From: Fulvimarina sp040239565
GTDB lineage: Bacteria > Pseudomonadota > Alphaproteobacteria > Rhizobiales > Rhizobiaceae
DNA length: 64,000 bases
Reading direction: 5' to 3'
NCBI RefSeq assembly: GCF_040239565.1
Contig: NZ_JBEHWS010000015.1
Location: 1 to 64,000, forward strand
Part shown: piece after piece, positions 8,469 through 17,781 of the stretch
How the letters are laid out: each line of letters opens with the position of its first letter
Position numbering within the stretch: the stretch's first letter is position 1
Translations under genes and position numbers: made by a program
Notes under the pieces: model-generated
What the model was told of the DNA's origin: nothing
What the model saw: the letters and a program-made list of their open reading frames with translations, nothing else
Databases searched by the model: none

Positions 8469-9371
8469 TCAGAAATAGCCTTCCTGCTTCTTTTCTTCCA
8501 TCGATGCGCCCGAGTCGCGATCGATCACGCGCCCCTGCCGCTCCGAAACGCGCGAGCCGCGCATTTCGGCGATGATTTCGTCGAGTGTTTCGGCTTTCGA
8601 TTCGACCGCACCGGTCAGCGGATAGCAGCCGAGGGTGCGGAAGCGGACCATCATCTCTTCCACGGTCTCGCCGGGACGAAGCTGCATCCGGTCGTCGTCG
8701 CGCATAATCAGCGCGCCGTCACGCCGCACGATCGGGCGCTTGGCCGCATAATAGAGCGGCACGACGGGGATGCTTTCGAGAGCGATGTAGTCCCAGATGT
8801 CCTGCTCGGTCCAGTTCGACAGCGGGAAGACGCGGAAGCTCTCGCCGTTCTTCTTGCGCGTGTTGAAGAGGCGCCAGGGCTCCGGCCGCTGGTTCTTGGC
8901 GTCCCAGCGATGCTCGGCCGAGCGCAGCGAAAAGACGCGCTCCTTGGCGCGGGACTTTTCCTCGTCGCGCCGCGCGCCGCCGAAGGCCGCGTCGAACTTG
9001 TACTTGTCCAGCGCCTGCTTCAGCGCCTGCGTCTTCATCACATCGGTGTGGACCGCCGAACCGGAATCGAATGGGTTGATGCCAGCCTTCACACCCTCCT
9101 GATTGGTATGGACGATCAGCTCGATGCCGAGTTCCTTCGCACGCCGGTCGCGGAACTCGATCATCTCCCGAAACTTCCAGGTCGTGTCGACGTGGAGAAG
9201 CGGGAAGGGCGGCTTGCCCGGCGCGAAGGCCTTCATCGCGAGATGCAGCATCACCGCCGAGTCCTTGCCGATCGAATAGAGCATCACCGGGTTGTCGGCG
9301 CTCGCCGCAACCTCGCGGATGATGAAGATCGATTCGGCCTCCAGGCGCTGGAGGTGTGTCATGTGTTTCAT
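8469..9371 (-). CDS. cysD: Sulfate adenylyltransferase small subunit CysD
   Basis: CysD carries the catalytic site that makes APS from sulfate and ATP, in complex with CysN. The PP-loop SIGKDSAVMLHLA, the GGARRDEEKSRAKER block, and FPLSNWTEQDIWDYI are hallmarks. I start at the ATG at 9371 (MKHMTHLQRLE), giving 300 residues like other CysD proteins; an upstream ATG at 9431 would add 20 residues that do not look like the family. It is followed at once by cysN and lies 125 bases downstream of cysH. Confidence 0.93.
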   Translation of the reverse strand: MKHMTHLQRLEAESIFIIREVAASADNPVMLYSIGKDSAVMLHLAMKAFAPGKPPFPLLHVDTTWKFREMIEFRDRRAKELGIELIVHTNQEGVKAGINPFDSGSAVHTDVMKTQALKQALDKYKFDAAFGGARRDEEKSRAKERVFSLRSAEHRWDAKNQRPEPWRLFNTRKKNGESFRVFPLSNWTEQDIWDYIALESIPVVPLYYAAKRPIVRRDGALIMRDDDRMQLRPGETVEEMMVRFRTLGCYPLTGAVESKAETLDEIIAEMRGSRVSERQGRVIDRDSGASMEEKKQEGYF

Positions 9372-9496
9372 GGCCGGTGGCCTTCGTTCTTTTCTGCCGT
9401 TACCCAGCGTCTGCCACTGGGTCGGGTTCAAACTCTCGGATCGTCATCCTCGGGACGTGCCCAAGGTGACGGAGGAGGGGAGGAAGGAATTAATCC

Positions 9497-10255
9497 TTAA
9501 ATACCGGCGCCCTCTGCGACGTCGTGCCGGTCCGGCACGTGGAGGCCGCATTCGCGTTTGGTGTCGTCTTCCCACCACCAGCGTCCAGCACGCTCCGGCT
9601 CGCCTGGCTGGATCGCCCGGGTGCAGGGCGCGCAGCCGATGGAGAGGAAGCCCTTGTCGTGCAGCGCGTTGATTGGCACGCCGTTGTCTGCGGTGAATTC
9701 GGCGATCGCCTCGCGCGACATGTCGAAGACCGGGTTCGCCTTGATCAGCCCGCGCACCGCGTCGAAGCCGACGAAATCCATATCCTGCCGGTTCGCCGAC
9801 TGATCGGCGCGCAGGCCCGTCACCCAGCCGTTCGCGCCGTCGAGTGCGCGGCCGAGTGGCTCGATCTTGCGGACGCCGCAACAGTTCAGGCGAAATTCCT
9901 TGGCATAGTAGAAGCCGTCGATACCCTGCTCGTCGATAAGCTCTTCCAGCTTGTCGCCCTTCGGATATTTCGCGTGAATGCGCTTGCCGTATTTTTCTTC
10001 CGTATTGCGCCAGAGATCGTAGGTCTCCGGGAAGAGACGTCCGGTGTCGAGCGTCACGACATCGATCTTCACGTTATGCTTGAAGATCAGATGGGTAATC
10101 ATCTGATCCTCGATGCCGAGGCTGGTGGTGAAGACCAGGCGGCCGGGCGTGACCTCGCGCAGACGCTCGAGTCGCTTCACCGGCGAGAGCGCCGGAAATT
10201 CGGCATTCAGCTCGCGGGCAAGCTCCTTCAGTTCAGGATGCGCGTCGTCTCTCAT
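9497..10255 (-). CDS. cysH: Iron-sulfur APS reductase CysH
   Basis: CysH reduces adenylylated sulfate to sulfite with thioredoxin. The protein has the cysteine pattern of the [4Fe-4S] APS-reducing branch: the pair in NCCGVRK plus GCAPC, and the catalytic ECGLH near the C-terminus. This agrees with the missing APS kinase, as PAPS is not needed. I place the start at ATG 10255 (MRDDAHPEL), overlapping the DUF934 stop by four bases; upstream in-frame residues are not family-like. Length 252 is normal. Confidence 0.93.
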   Translation of the reverse strand: MRDDAHPELKELARELNAEFPALSPVKRLERLREVTPGRLVFTTSLGIEDQMITHLIFKHNVKIDVVTLDTGRLFPETYDLWRNTEEKYGKRIHAKYPKGDKLEELIDEQGIDGFYYAKEFRLNCCGVRKIEPLGRALDGANGWVTGLRADQSANRQDMDFVGFDAVRGLIKANPVFDMSREAIAEFTADNGVPINALHDKGFLSIGCAPCTRAIQPGEPERAGRWWWEDDTKRECGLHVPDRHDVAEGAGI

Positions 10256-10758
10256 TGCGCCGCCTCCTTCCGTGCCGCCAGCCTCTGCTGGAGAATGCTC
10301 TGACCCTCGCCGAAGCCGGTCTGATAGTGGACCGTCATGGAATCCTTCATGGCCAGCCACTGCTGTACCGGCTGGCGGTTCGCCATCGTGTCCGGCAGGT
10401 CGACCTCGTCGAAGCCGCAGGCGAGCGCATCGGCGAACTGATCGGCGATCAGCGGCCCGCTGGCGCGGAGCGTGCCCTCGAAGCCTTCGCGGCGCAGACG
10501 CTTGGCAAGCGAGAAACCGCGCCCGTCGGCAAAGGCCGGAAAGGTGACGGCGATGAGATCGACCGAACCGAAATGCCTGGCGATCTCATCGACAGGCGTA
10601 TCGTTCGGCACCAGAAGGCCGTAGGGCGACGTCGGCACCTCGATTTCACTCGCGAGCGCCAGAGGCACCAGTGGCTTGGACGCCGACTTCGCCTCCTCCG
10701 CGGTATCGACGAGCGTATAGGCGTTCGGGCGTTCGCCCTCGCTGGAGATGATCGTCAT
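10252..10758 (-). CDS. DUF934 protein of the sulfite reductase operon
   Basis: This 168-residue protein matches DUF934, a family found almost only between cysI and cysH in proteobacteria. The region VDLIAVTFPAFADGRGFSLA followed by LRREGFEGTLRASG and a DQF-CGFDEVDL stretch is typical. No catalytic motif or cofactor site is evident. The start overlaps the cysI stop and its stop overlaps the cysH start, so it is translationally coupled on both sides. A role in electron supply or assembly of CysI is plausible but unproven. Confidence 0.85.
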   Translation of the reverse strand: MTIISSEGERPNAYTLVDTAEEAKSASKPLVPLALASEIEVPTSPYGLLVPNDTPVDEIARHFGSVDLIAVTFPAFADGRGFSLAKRLRREGFEGTLRASGPLIADQFADALACGFDEVDLPDTMANRQPVQQWLAMKDSMTVHYQTGFGEGQSILQQRLAARKEAAQ

Positions 10759-12446
10759 TATTCAGCGGCCTCCAGAGCCTTCGAACGCTCCTCGATGAAG
10801 CTTGCGAAGCGCGTCTTGAACGGGTCCGGACCCACGCGCCGCACGGTTTCGATGAAGCTCTCCGACCCCTGCTTTTCGCCCAGATAAGTCTCGACGATCG
10901 CCTCGATCGCGCCCGGCACGTCCTCGCCATCGATGCCGGGGCCAAGCCGCTCGCCGAGCGCAGCATGCTCGGTGGCATCACCGCCGATGGTGATCTGGTA
11001 GTTCTCGCGCCCGCCCTTTTCGAGCCCGAGAATGCCGATCGCGCCCACATGGTGGTGGCCGCAGGCATTGATGCAGCCGGAGATCTTGATCGGCAGTTCG
11101 CCGATCTCCCGTTGGCGAGCATCATCCGCGAAGGTTTTTGCGATCTCCTGCGCGATCGGGATCGATTTCGCCGTCGCGAGCCCGCAATAATCGAGGCCGG
11201 GACAGGCGATGATGTCGGTCACCAGGCCGGCATTCGCCGTCGCGAGATCATGGCTTTTCAGCTCGGCATAAAGCGCCGGTACATCATCCTTCTTCACATA
11301 GGGAAGGACGAGGTTCTGGCTGTGCGTGACGCGCAGCTCGCCGAGTGAATACTTCTCCGCGATGTCCGCGAAGGCATCCATCTGATCCGCGCTCATATCG
11401 CCCGGCACACCGCCGACCGGCTTCAGCGAAACCGTGAAGGCGATATAGCCCGGCTGCTTGTGGGCAAAGCCATTCTGCTCGACGAAGCGGTCGAGGCCAG
11501 AATCCTCGCGCCGCGCATTTTCGAGCGTCACAGATTCGGCCGGCAGATCCTCGTAATCGGGCGCTGCGAAATAGGCCGATATGCGATCGATCTCTTCCTG
11601 CGGCGCGTTGATCGTCGGGCCGTCGAGCTTGGCGTACTCGGCTTCTACACGCGCCTTGAACTCCTCCGTACCGGTCTCGTGGACGAGGATCTTCACCCGC
11701 GCCTTGAACTTGTTGTCGCGCCGTCCTTCGGCGTTGTAGACGCGCATGATTGCCTCGACATAGGCGAGCAGCTCGTCCTTGGGCAGGAATTCCCGGATCA
11801 CCTTGCCGATCATCGGCGTGCGGCCGAGACCGCCGCCGACCGAGATTTCGTAGCCCGGCTCGCCGGCTTCGTTGCGCTTCAGCTTCAGGCCGATGTCGTG
11901 GACCTTGATGGCCGCGCGGTCGTGCTCGGCACCTGTGACGGCGATCTTGAACTTCCGCGGCAACCAGACGAATTCCGGATGCTGGCTCGACCACTGGCGC
12001 AGGAGCTCGGCGGTCGGGCGTGGATCTTCCGATTCGTCGGCGGCAACGCCGGAGAACTGGTCGGCCGTCGTGTTGCGGATGCAGTTGCCGGAGGTCTGGA
12101 TCGCGTGCATCTCGACATCGGCGAGGAGGTCGAGGATCGCCGGAACGTCTTTCAGCTTCGGCCAGTTGAACTGGATGTTCTGGCGCGTCGTGAAGTGGCC
12201 GTAGCCTTTGTCGTATTCGCGCGCGATCTTCGCGAGCTGCCGCAGTTGCCGCGCGCTCATCGTGCCGTAGGGCACGGCTATGCGCAGCATGTAGGCGTGC
12301 AGCTGGAGATAAAGCCCGTTTTTGAGGCGCAGCGGCTTGAACTCGTCTTCGGTCAGCGAGCCGTCGAGGCGCCGCGCGACCTGAGTGCGGAACTGCTCCA
12401 CCCGTTCGCGCACGAAGCGCTCGTCGAATTCGTCGTAGCGGTACAT
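10758..12446 (-). CDS. cysI: Siroheme-[4Fe-4S] sulfite reductase CysI
   Basis: CysI reduces sulfite to sulfide. The siroheme and cluster motifs are clear: TSGNCIRNTTADQFSG, CPGLDYCGLATAKS and SGCINACGHHHVGAIG (Cys-x5-Cys and Cys-x3-Cys for the cluster). The protein is 562 residues, the single-chain form with two ferredoxin-nitrite/sulfite reductase repeats. No CysJ flavoprotein gene is adjacent, so electrons probably come from ferredoxin or the DUF934 partner. It could be assigned as nitrite reductase by similarity alone, but the operon settles it as sulfite reductase. Confidence 0.92.
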   Translation of the reverse strand: MYRYDEFDERFVRERVEQFRTQVARRLDGSLTEDEFKPLRLKNGLYLQLHAYMLRIAVPYGTMSARQLRQLAKIAREYDKGYGHFTTRQNIQFNWPKLKDVPAILDLLADVEMHAIQTSGNCIRNTTADQFSGVAADESEDPRPTAELLRQWSSQHPEFVWLPRKFKIAVTGAEHDRAAIKVHDIGLKLKRNEAGEPGYEISVGGGLGRTPMIGKVIREFLPKDELLAYVEAIMRVYNAEGRRDNKFKARVKILVHETGTEEFKARVEAEYAKLDGPTINAPQEEIDRISAYFAAPDYEDLPAESVTLENARREDSGLDRFVEQNGFAHKQPGYIAFTVSLKPVGGVPGDMSADQMDAFADIAEKYSLGELRVTHSQNLVLPYVKKDDVPALYAELKSHDLATANAGLVTDIIACPGLDYCGLATAKSIPIAQEIAKTFADDARQREIGELPIKISGCINACGHHHVGAIGILGLEKGGRENYQITIGGDATEHAALGERLGPGIDGEDVPGAIEAIVETYLGEKQGSESFIETVRRVGPDPFKTRFASFIEERSKALEAAE

Positions 12447-12474
12447 ATCGAAACCTATTCGCGTTCGAAGCGGG

Positions 12475-12825
12475 TCAGGCGATCGGGCCGAAATCGGCCT
12501 GCTTGCCCATGTCGGGATGGACGGACGGGCCCTTCTGGCGCATCACGTCCCGGAAATGCTTTGCAACGGGGCGGCCGTCCTCGGTGAGTTCGACCGGCAC
12601 AAGATAGGGATCGACCACGGCATTCGCCGCAGCCGCGCCCCGGCCCTCTGCCTCCATGGCGTCGGCCGTTTCCTGATCGTAGGCAATGCGCGCCTCTCGA
12701 GAGTCGCGCGTCCAGCCGTCCTTCACGAGGAATACAGTATCGCCTTCCAGAAGGTCGCTCGCCATCAGGATGGCCGGCAGCTTTTCGCCCTTCACCTTCG
12801 ATCCGGCGCGGTGGTCCTTCGCCAT
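12475..12825 (-). CDS. DUF2849 protein, first gene of the cys operon
   Basis: This 116-residue protein matches DUF2849, a small family found upstream of cysI in Rhizobiales. It opens with KLPAILMASDLLEGDTVFLV and ends with the GPSVHPDMGKQADFGPIA region that is well kept in the family. It is soluble, with no signal peptide. GGGAG lies eight bases before the ATG. It starts the operon DUF2849-cysI-DUF934-cysH-cysD-cysN. In many relatives a siroheme synthase gene (cysG) precedes it; here none is present. Confidence 0.85.
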   Translation of the reverse strand: MAKDHRAGSKVKGEKLPAILMASDLLEGDTVFLVKDGWTRDSREARIAYDQETADAMEAEGRGAAAANAVVDPYLVPVELTEDGRPVAKHFRDVMRQKGPSVHPDMGKQADFGPIA

Positions 12826-13013
12826 GGATCAACTCCCATCGTTTTGAAGCGGCCAGCGCGAAGCATGGTCGGATAGTTGTCGTAAGCGGGAAAGTAGGGC
12901 TTTCGCCTCGACGTTGCGCCGTCAGCGATTGCAAGCAGACGGCGATGAGAGAAACATTATTCCCCGCCCGAAGGTTCAAAACGGCAGAATCATTCTAAGG
13001 AAGACGGGGCGGG

Positions 13014-15020
13014 TTATTCGCCGAGTGGCTTGACCGGACCGGCTATGGCCGGCGGACCGTCATCCGATGTCAGCAATGGCGTGTGCAACTGAAAGCTGAT
13101 CGCGTCGAATTCCGGTACGATCCGCTTGAGGCACTCGACGGCGCGGCCGGTCTCGCCTGCTTCGATGGCAGCTTCCACCGTCTTCAGGTTGCGCGAGAGC
13201 AGTTGGACGTCAAGGACGCGCGAGCGTGCAAACATTAGGCCTTCCCGGCCGGTCTCTTCGCGCGCTTCCTCGGTGGAAAACAGCTCCTCATAGAGCTTTT
13301 CACCTTTGCGCAGGCCGGTAAATTCGATGGCAATATCGATATGAGGGCGAAGGCCCGCAAGCTGGATGAGGCGCTCGGCGAGCTCGGCAATGCGCACCGG
13401 CTTTCCCATGTCGAGAACGTAGATGAGGCCCTTCGAACCGGCATTGTTCATGCCATGCCCTGCCGCATGGAGGATAAGGCGCGTTGCTTCCGGGATCGTC
13501 ATGAAGAAGCGTACGATGTTCGGGTCGGTCACGGTAAGCGGGCCGCCGCGTGCGAGCTGGGTCTGAAACAGCGGGACCACGGAGCCTGTGGAGCCCAGCA
13601 CGTTGCCGAAGCGCACGGTCATGAAGCGCGTTTCATCCTGGCTGAGATCAAGCGACTGGCAATAGGCTTCGGCCGCACGTTTGGAGGCGCCCATGACATT
13701 TGTTGGGTTTACGGCCTTGTCGGTGGAGACCATGACGAACGCCCGCGATCCATAGGCGAGGGCCGCGTCCGCCACGTTGCGCGTGCCGAGGAGATTGGTC
13801 TCGATGCCCTCGATCGGGTTTTCCTCGACGATCGGTACATGCTTCATCGCTGCGGCGTGGAAAATCACCTCTGGTTTGAGCTCGGCGAACAGCCGGTCGA
13901 TCCGGTCCTTGCGGCGAACATCGAGCGTACGCGCGACGACGGCGAGATCGGGGAAGTCGGCAGCAAGCTGGCGCTCGATTGCCCAGAGATTGAATTCGCT
14001 GTTTTCGACGAGGATCAGCACGGCGGGATTGAAGCTCGCGATCTGGCGCACGAGTTCCGAACCGATCGATCCGCCTGCTCCTGTGACCGCAATCCTTGAA
14101 CCGAACAGCAGGTCGCCGGTCTCTTCCAGATCGAGGTCGACGACCTTCCGACTCAAGAGATCCTCGAGCTGGATCGGCTGTGGCTCGATCGGTGCATTTT
14201 CGTCCACGATGCCGGCGCGGTTGATATCAGGCAGGCGCTTGACCGTGATCTTGTGGGGTGCGGCATGCGCGACGAGGTCGGATAGAACCTGGGCGGGAAT
14301 TTCCTGGTCGGCAACGACGATCTCGCCGATCGCTCGCAGCCCTTTTGCCTGTTGCTGCGCGATCACCGAGGAGAGGTCGGACCATCCACCGACGACAGGT
14401 ACGCCGTGAAGCTGCCGCCTGCGGTTCTTCGGCCGCTCGTCGAGAATGCCGACGATCCGCTGCCCTTCGCCGGCCCGTCGCGCATTGCGAACGTAAAGAT
14501 CGGCACTGTCGGTGAAGCCTACGACGAGAACCGCATTGCCAATGTTGACGCTCGGATCCTCGACCTCAAAGCCGCGCCCGCCCTCCTTCATCAGCCGGTA
14601 GGCGAGACGAGGGCCGCCAAGGCCAACGATGAGTATGAACCAGGTGTTCACCAGCGCCGCGCGTGGGACGTAGTCGCCGCGAAAAATAAAGAAGCCAATG
14701 CCGAGGAAGATGAAAACGACTGCCGTCACCGCCTTCACGATCGAAGCAACGTCCAGCAGAGACGCGTAGCGCCAGGCGCCGCTGTTCAGCCGGAAGAACG
14801 GGAAGACGACGATGCAGAGGATGGTGAAGATGCCGATCAGCGCCCAGATCTGCCAGAGCGTCATCATGGCGGTTAGACCCCATGAAAGGCTCATTGCCGC
14901 CGTGATCGCAAGGAAGCTGACCAGAGCGTCGTGCACGAAGCCGAGCTGGCGCAGGGATGTGCGTGGCAGACGCGGCATCCTCAGACCGTCGAGAAACTTC
15001 CTGGCGAACGACCGGCTCAT
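13014..15020 (-). CDS. Membrane NDP-sugar 4,6-dehydratase/epimerase (PglF/WbpM/CapD family)
   Basis: The protein begins with about four membrane segments (residues 25-160), then a CoA-binding-like Rossmann domain, then a second Rossmann domain with TGAGGSIGSELVRQ (about 310). The catalytic region STDKAVNPTNVMGASKRAAE places it in the extended SDR subfamily in which Met-x3-Lys replaces the usual Tyr-x3-Lys. Relatives convert UDP-GlcNAc to 4-keto-6-deoxy sugars for surface polysaccharides. 668 residues is the usual length. No other polysaccharide genes are adjacent. Confidence 0.88.
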   Translation of the reverse strand: MSRSFARKFLDGLRMPRLPRTSLRQLGFVHDALVSFLAITAAMSLSWGLTAMMTLWQIWALIGIFTILCIVVFPFFRLNSGAWRYASLLDVASIVKAVTAVVFIFLGIGFFIFRGDYVPRAALVNTWFILIVGLGGPRLAYRLMKEGGRGFEVEDPSVNIGNAVLVVGFTDSADLYVRNARRAGEGQRIVGILDERPKNRRRQLHGVPVVGGWSDLSSVIAQQQAKGLRAIGEIVVADQEIPAQVLSDLVAHAAPHKITVKRLPDINRAGIVDENAPIEPQPIQLEDLLSRKVVDLDLEETGDLLFGSRIAVTGAGGSIGSELVRQIASFNPAVLILVENSEFNLWAIERQLAADFPDLAVVARTLDVRRKDRIDRLFAELKPEVIFHAAAMKHVPIVEENPIEGIETNLLGTRNVADAALAYGSRAFVMVSTDKAVNPTNVMGASKRAAEAYCQSLDLSQDETRFMTVRFGNVLGSTGSVVPLFQTQLARGGPLTVTDPNIVRFFMTIPEATRLILHAAGHGMNNAGSKGLIYVLDMGKPVRIAELAERLIQLAGLRPHIDIAIEFTGLRKGEKLYEELFSTEEAREETGREGLMFARSRVLDVQLLSRNLKTVEAAIEAGETGRAVECLKRIVPEFDAISFQLHTPLLTSDDGPPAIAGPVKPLGE

Positions 15021-15093
15021 TCCCGTCCTATATTCTTCGTGCGCTATGGGCCATGATTACCGGACAGTTTAAAACCGTTCAAATCGCGGTGCC

Positions 15094-16917
15094 TTACGCC
15101 GCGAAGACGCCGGCGCCTTCGTCGGCCGCGCCGACCATTGCCCGGAACGGCGCGAAGAGCTCGCGGCCGATGCCGTGTTCGTAGGCCGACAAATCCATCG
15201 TGAAGGGCTCGCGCGCTTCGAATTCGGCTGTGTCGACCCGCACTTCCAGCGTGCCGGCCTCGGCGTCGAGTTTCACGACGTCGCCTTCCTTCAGCTTGGA
15301 GATCGGACCGCCGGCTTTCGCCTCGGGTGTCACGTGGATCGCCGCCGGCACTTTGCCCGATGCGCCGGACATGCGGCCGTCGGTGACGAGCGCGACCTTG
15401 TGGCCGCGATCCTGGAGGATGCCGAGGAGCGGCGTCAGCTTGTGAAGCTCCGGCATGCCGTTCGACTTAGGGCCCTGGAAGCGCACGACGCAGATGATGT
15501 CGCGGTCGAGTTCTCCGGAATCGAACGCCGCCTTTACCTCGTTCTGGTCGTTGAAAATGCGCACGGGTGCCTCGACCGTCCGGTGCTCCGGTTTCACGGC
15601 GGAAATCTTGATGACGCCCTTGCCAAGATTGCCGGTCAGCATCTTCAATCCGCCATTCGAGGAGAAAGGTTTGTCCGCCGTCGTCAGAACCTTCGGGTTG
15701 CCGCTTTGCTTCGGGGCCGGTTCGCGCACCACGCTCTGGCCGTCCTCGCCGAGCTTGGCTTCGATCGCATAGGCACTGAGTCCCGTGCCCCAGGCGGTCT
15801 TGACGTCGTCGTGTAGAAGCCCGCGCGAGAGGAGTTCGCGGATCAGGAAGCCCATACCGCCGGCCGCGTGGAAGTGGTTCACGTCGGCAAGCCCGTTCGG
15901 ATAGACGCGCGCAAGCAGAGGCGTGATGTCGGAGAGGTCGGATATGTCCGACCATGTGAGCTTGATGCCCGCCGCCCGGGCAATCGCGACGAGATGCAGC
16001 GTATGGTTGGTCGAGCCGCCCGTTGCGTGGAGGCCGACGACGCCGTTCACCACCGCGCGTTCGTCGACCACCATGCCGGCTGGCGTATACTCGTTACCAA
16101 GCGCGGTGATCGCGAGGGCGCGCTTCGTCGCTTCCCTGGTCAGCGCATCGCGCAGCGGCGTGTTCGGATTGATGAAGGACGAGCCCGGCGTGTGGAGGCC
16201 CATGATCTCCATCAGCATCTGGTTGGAGTTCGCCGTGCCGTAGAAGGTGCACGTGCCGGGGCCGTGATAGGACGCAGACTCCGCCTTCAGAAGTTCGTCG
16301 CGGCCGACCTTACCCTCGGCATAGAGTTGGCGGATGCGGCTCTTCTCGTCATTGGGAAGGCCTGAGGTCATCGGCCCGGCTGGCACGAAGATCGCAGGCA
16401 GATGGCCGAAGGTGAGAGAGGCGATGGCGAGGCCCGGGACGATCTTGTCGCAGACGCCGAGATAGACGGAGGCATCGAACATGTCATGCGACAGGCCGAC
16501 GGCGGCGGCCATGGCGATCACGTCGCGCGAGAAGAGCGAGAGCTCCATCCCGGCCTGCCCTTGCGTGACGCCGTCGCACATGGCGGGAACGCCGGAGGCG
16601 ACCTGCGCCGTCGCACCAACCTCGCGCGCCGCTTCACGGATGATGTCCGGAAAACGTTCGAAGGGCTGATGCGCCGAGAGCATGTCGTTATAGGCGGTGA
16701 TGATGCCGAGATTGGCCGTCACGTCCCCCATTAGCCGTTCCTTGTCGGTCGGGCCGCAGGCGGCAAAGCCATGGGCGAGATTGCCGCAGGTCAGCGTAGA
16801 GCGCTTCGGGCCTTCCGCGCCCTTGGCCTGTATCCGCGCGACATAAGGCTCGCGCGTTGCCTTTGAGCGTTCGCGGATGCGGTCGGTGATCTCTTCGATG
16901 CGACGATCGGCGGTCAT
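15094..16917 (-). CDS. edd: 6-phosphogluconate dehydratase
   Basis: Edd converts 6-phosphogluconate to KDPG in the Entner-Doudoroff pathway. The 607-residue protein has the IlvD/Edd landmarks: TCGNLAHGFAACGP, the SGVPAMCDGVTQGQAGMELS cluster region, FYGTANSNQMLMEIMG and TDGRMSGASGKVPAA. The ATG at 16917 follows GAGGAAG and gives the family's length; the frame stays open much further upstream, but that part is antisense-like and overlaps pgl. It is the last gene of the zwf-pgl-edd operon. No eda gene is present here. Confidence 0.93.
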   Translation of the reverse strand: MTADRRIEEITDRIRERSKATREPYVARIQAKGAEGPKRSTLTCGNLAHGFAACGPTDKERLMGDVTANLGIITAYNDMLSAHQPFERFPDIIREAAREVGATAQVASGVPAMCDGVTQGQAGMELSLFSRDVIAMAAAVGLSHDMFDASVYLGVCDKIVPGLAIASLTFGHLPAIFVPAGPMTSGLPNDEKSRIRQLYAEGKVGRDELLKAESASYHGPGTCTFYGTANSNQMLMEIMGLHTPGSSFINPNTPLRDALTREATKRALAITALGNEYTPAGMVVDERAVVNGVVGLHATGGSTNHTLHLVAIARAAGIKLTWSDISDLSDITPLLARVYPNGLADVNHFHAAGGMGFLIRELLSRGLLHDDVKTAWGTGLSAYAIEAKLGEDGQSVVREPAPKQSGNPKVLTTADKPFSSNGGLKMLTGNLGKGVIKISAVKPEHRTVEAPVRIFNDQNEVKAAFDSGELDRDIICVVRFQGPKSNGMPELHKLTPLLGILQDRGHKVALVTDGRMSGASGKVPAAIHVTPEAKAGGPISKLKEGDVVKLDAEAGTLEVRVDTAEFEAREPFTMDLSAYEHGIGRELFAPFRAMVGAADEGAGVFAA

Positions 16918-17030
16918 GCTATCTTCCTCTTGGCGCTTGCGCGAAAGGGTGTCGGACGGGATGCTATCACGAAGGCGTCGTCGTGCGATGTCGGTTCGCC
17001 GCCGATGGTGATCGAAGCGGATGGGCGTCG

Positions 17031-17735
17031 TCAGGGCGCCCAGAAGACGTTGAGCGGTTCGGCGCGTTCCGCCTTCAGGATCGCTCGAACGGGCATTTCC
17101 GCAACATCGTCTCCGCCCATCGCCTTGCCGTAGACATCCTGCTTCTCGCTCCCCTCGATATGGAGAGCGAGAAGCCGCGCGTCCAGCAGCATGGGGAGGG
17201 TCAGGGTGATGCGGGGCTCGCCCGCGCCGGGTGCTCTGACGGCGGCGACCTCGCCATGGCCTTCCGGATGAAGCACAGCGTCGAGATTTTCGGCGCCCGG
17301 AAAGAAGGAAGCGGTGTGGCCGTCCGTCCCCATGCCGAGAACGACTGCGTCGAAGGGGCGGGCGAGGCGGCAATAGCGATGCTTCAGATCGTCGAGCGCT
17401 TCTTCCGGCGTTTCATGGCCGGTGTAGAAGGGCAGAAGATTGGCCGCGCTTGCCGGCCCGGTCATCAGATGGCGTTTGACGAGCGCATGGTTGGACCGCT
17501 CGGACGTCTCGGGCACCCAGCGTTCGTCGACGAGGGTGATCTCGACATTGTTCCACTCGATCTCGGCTTGGCCCAGATGCTCGAAGAAGAGCTTCGGGGT
17601 CGAGCCGCCGGAAACAACGAGCGTCGCCGAACCGCGTGTCGCAATGGCACCGGCCAGCACCGCTGCAACCCCGGCAGCGAGCGCCTCGGCGAGGGCTTCG
17701 CGCGTCTTGTATTCGTGGAAGACCGGTTCGGCCAT
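17031..17735 (-). CDS. pgl: 6-phosphogluconolactonase
   Basis: Pgl hydrolyses 6-phosphogluconolactone made by Zwf. The sugar-phosphate isomerase-like fold is shown by LVVSGGSTPKLFFEHL, ITLVDERWVPETSERSNH and VVLGMGTDGHTASFFPGA. I chose ATG 17735 (234 residues), which has GAAGG upstream and leaves 46 bases after zwf; in-frame codons further up would overlap zwf and lack family similarity. Confidence 0.92.
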   Translation of the reverse strand: MAEPVFHEYKTREALAEALAAGVAAVLAGAIATRGSATLVVSGGSTPKLFFEHLGQAEIEWNNVEITLVDERWVPETSERSNHALVKRHLMTGPASAANLLPFYTGHETPEEALDDLKHRYCRLARPFDAVVLGMGTDGHTASFFPGAENLDAVLHPEGHGEVAAVRAPGAGEPRITLTLPMLLDARLLALHIEGSEKQDVYGKAMGGDDVAEMPVRAILKAERAEPLNVFWAP

Positions 17736-17781
17736 CTGGATCGCCTTCTCGTTCGTGGGTTGGCTGACGATGAGCGCCGGT

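Noticed and set aside
16918..17373. Upstream extension of the edd frame
   Set aside because: It overlaps pgl, reads as Arg-rich sequence, and the family start and ribosome binding site fit 16917.
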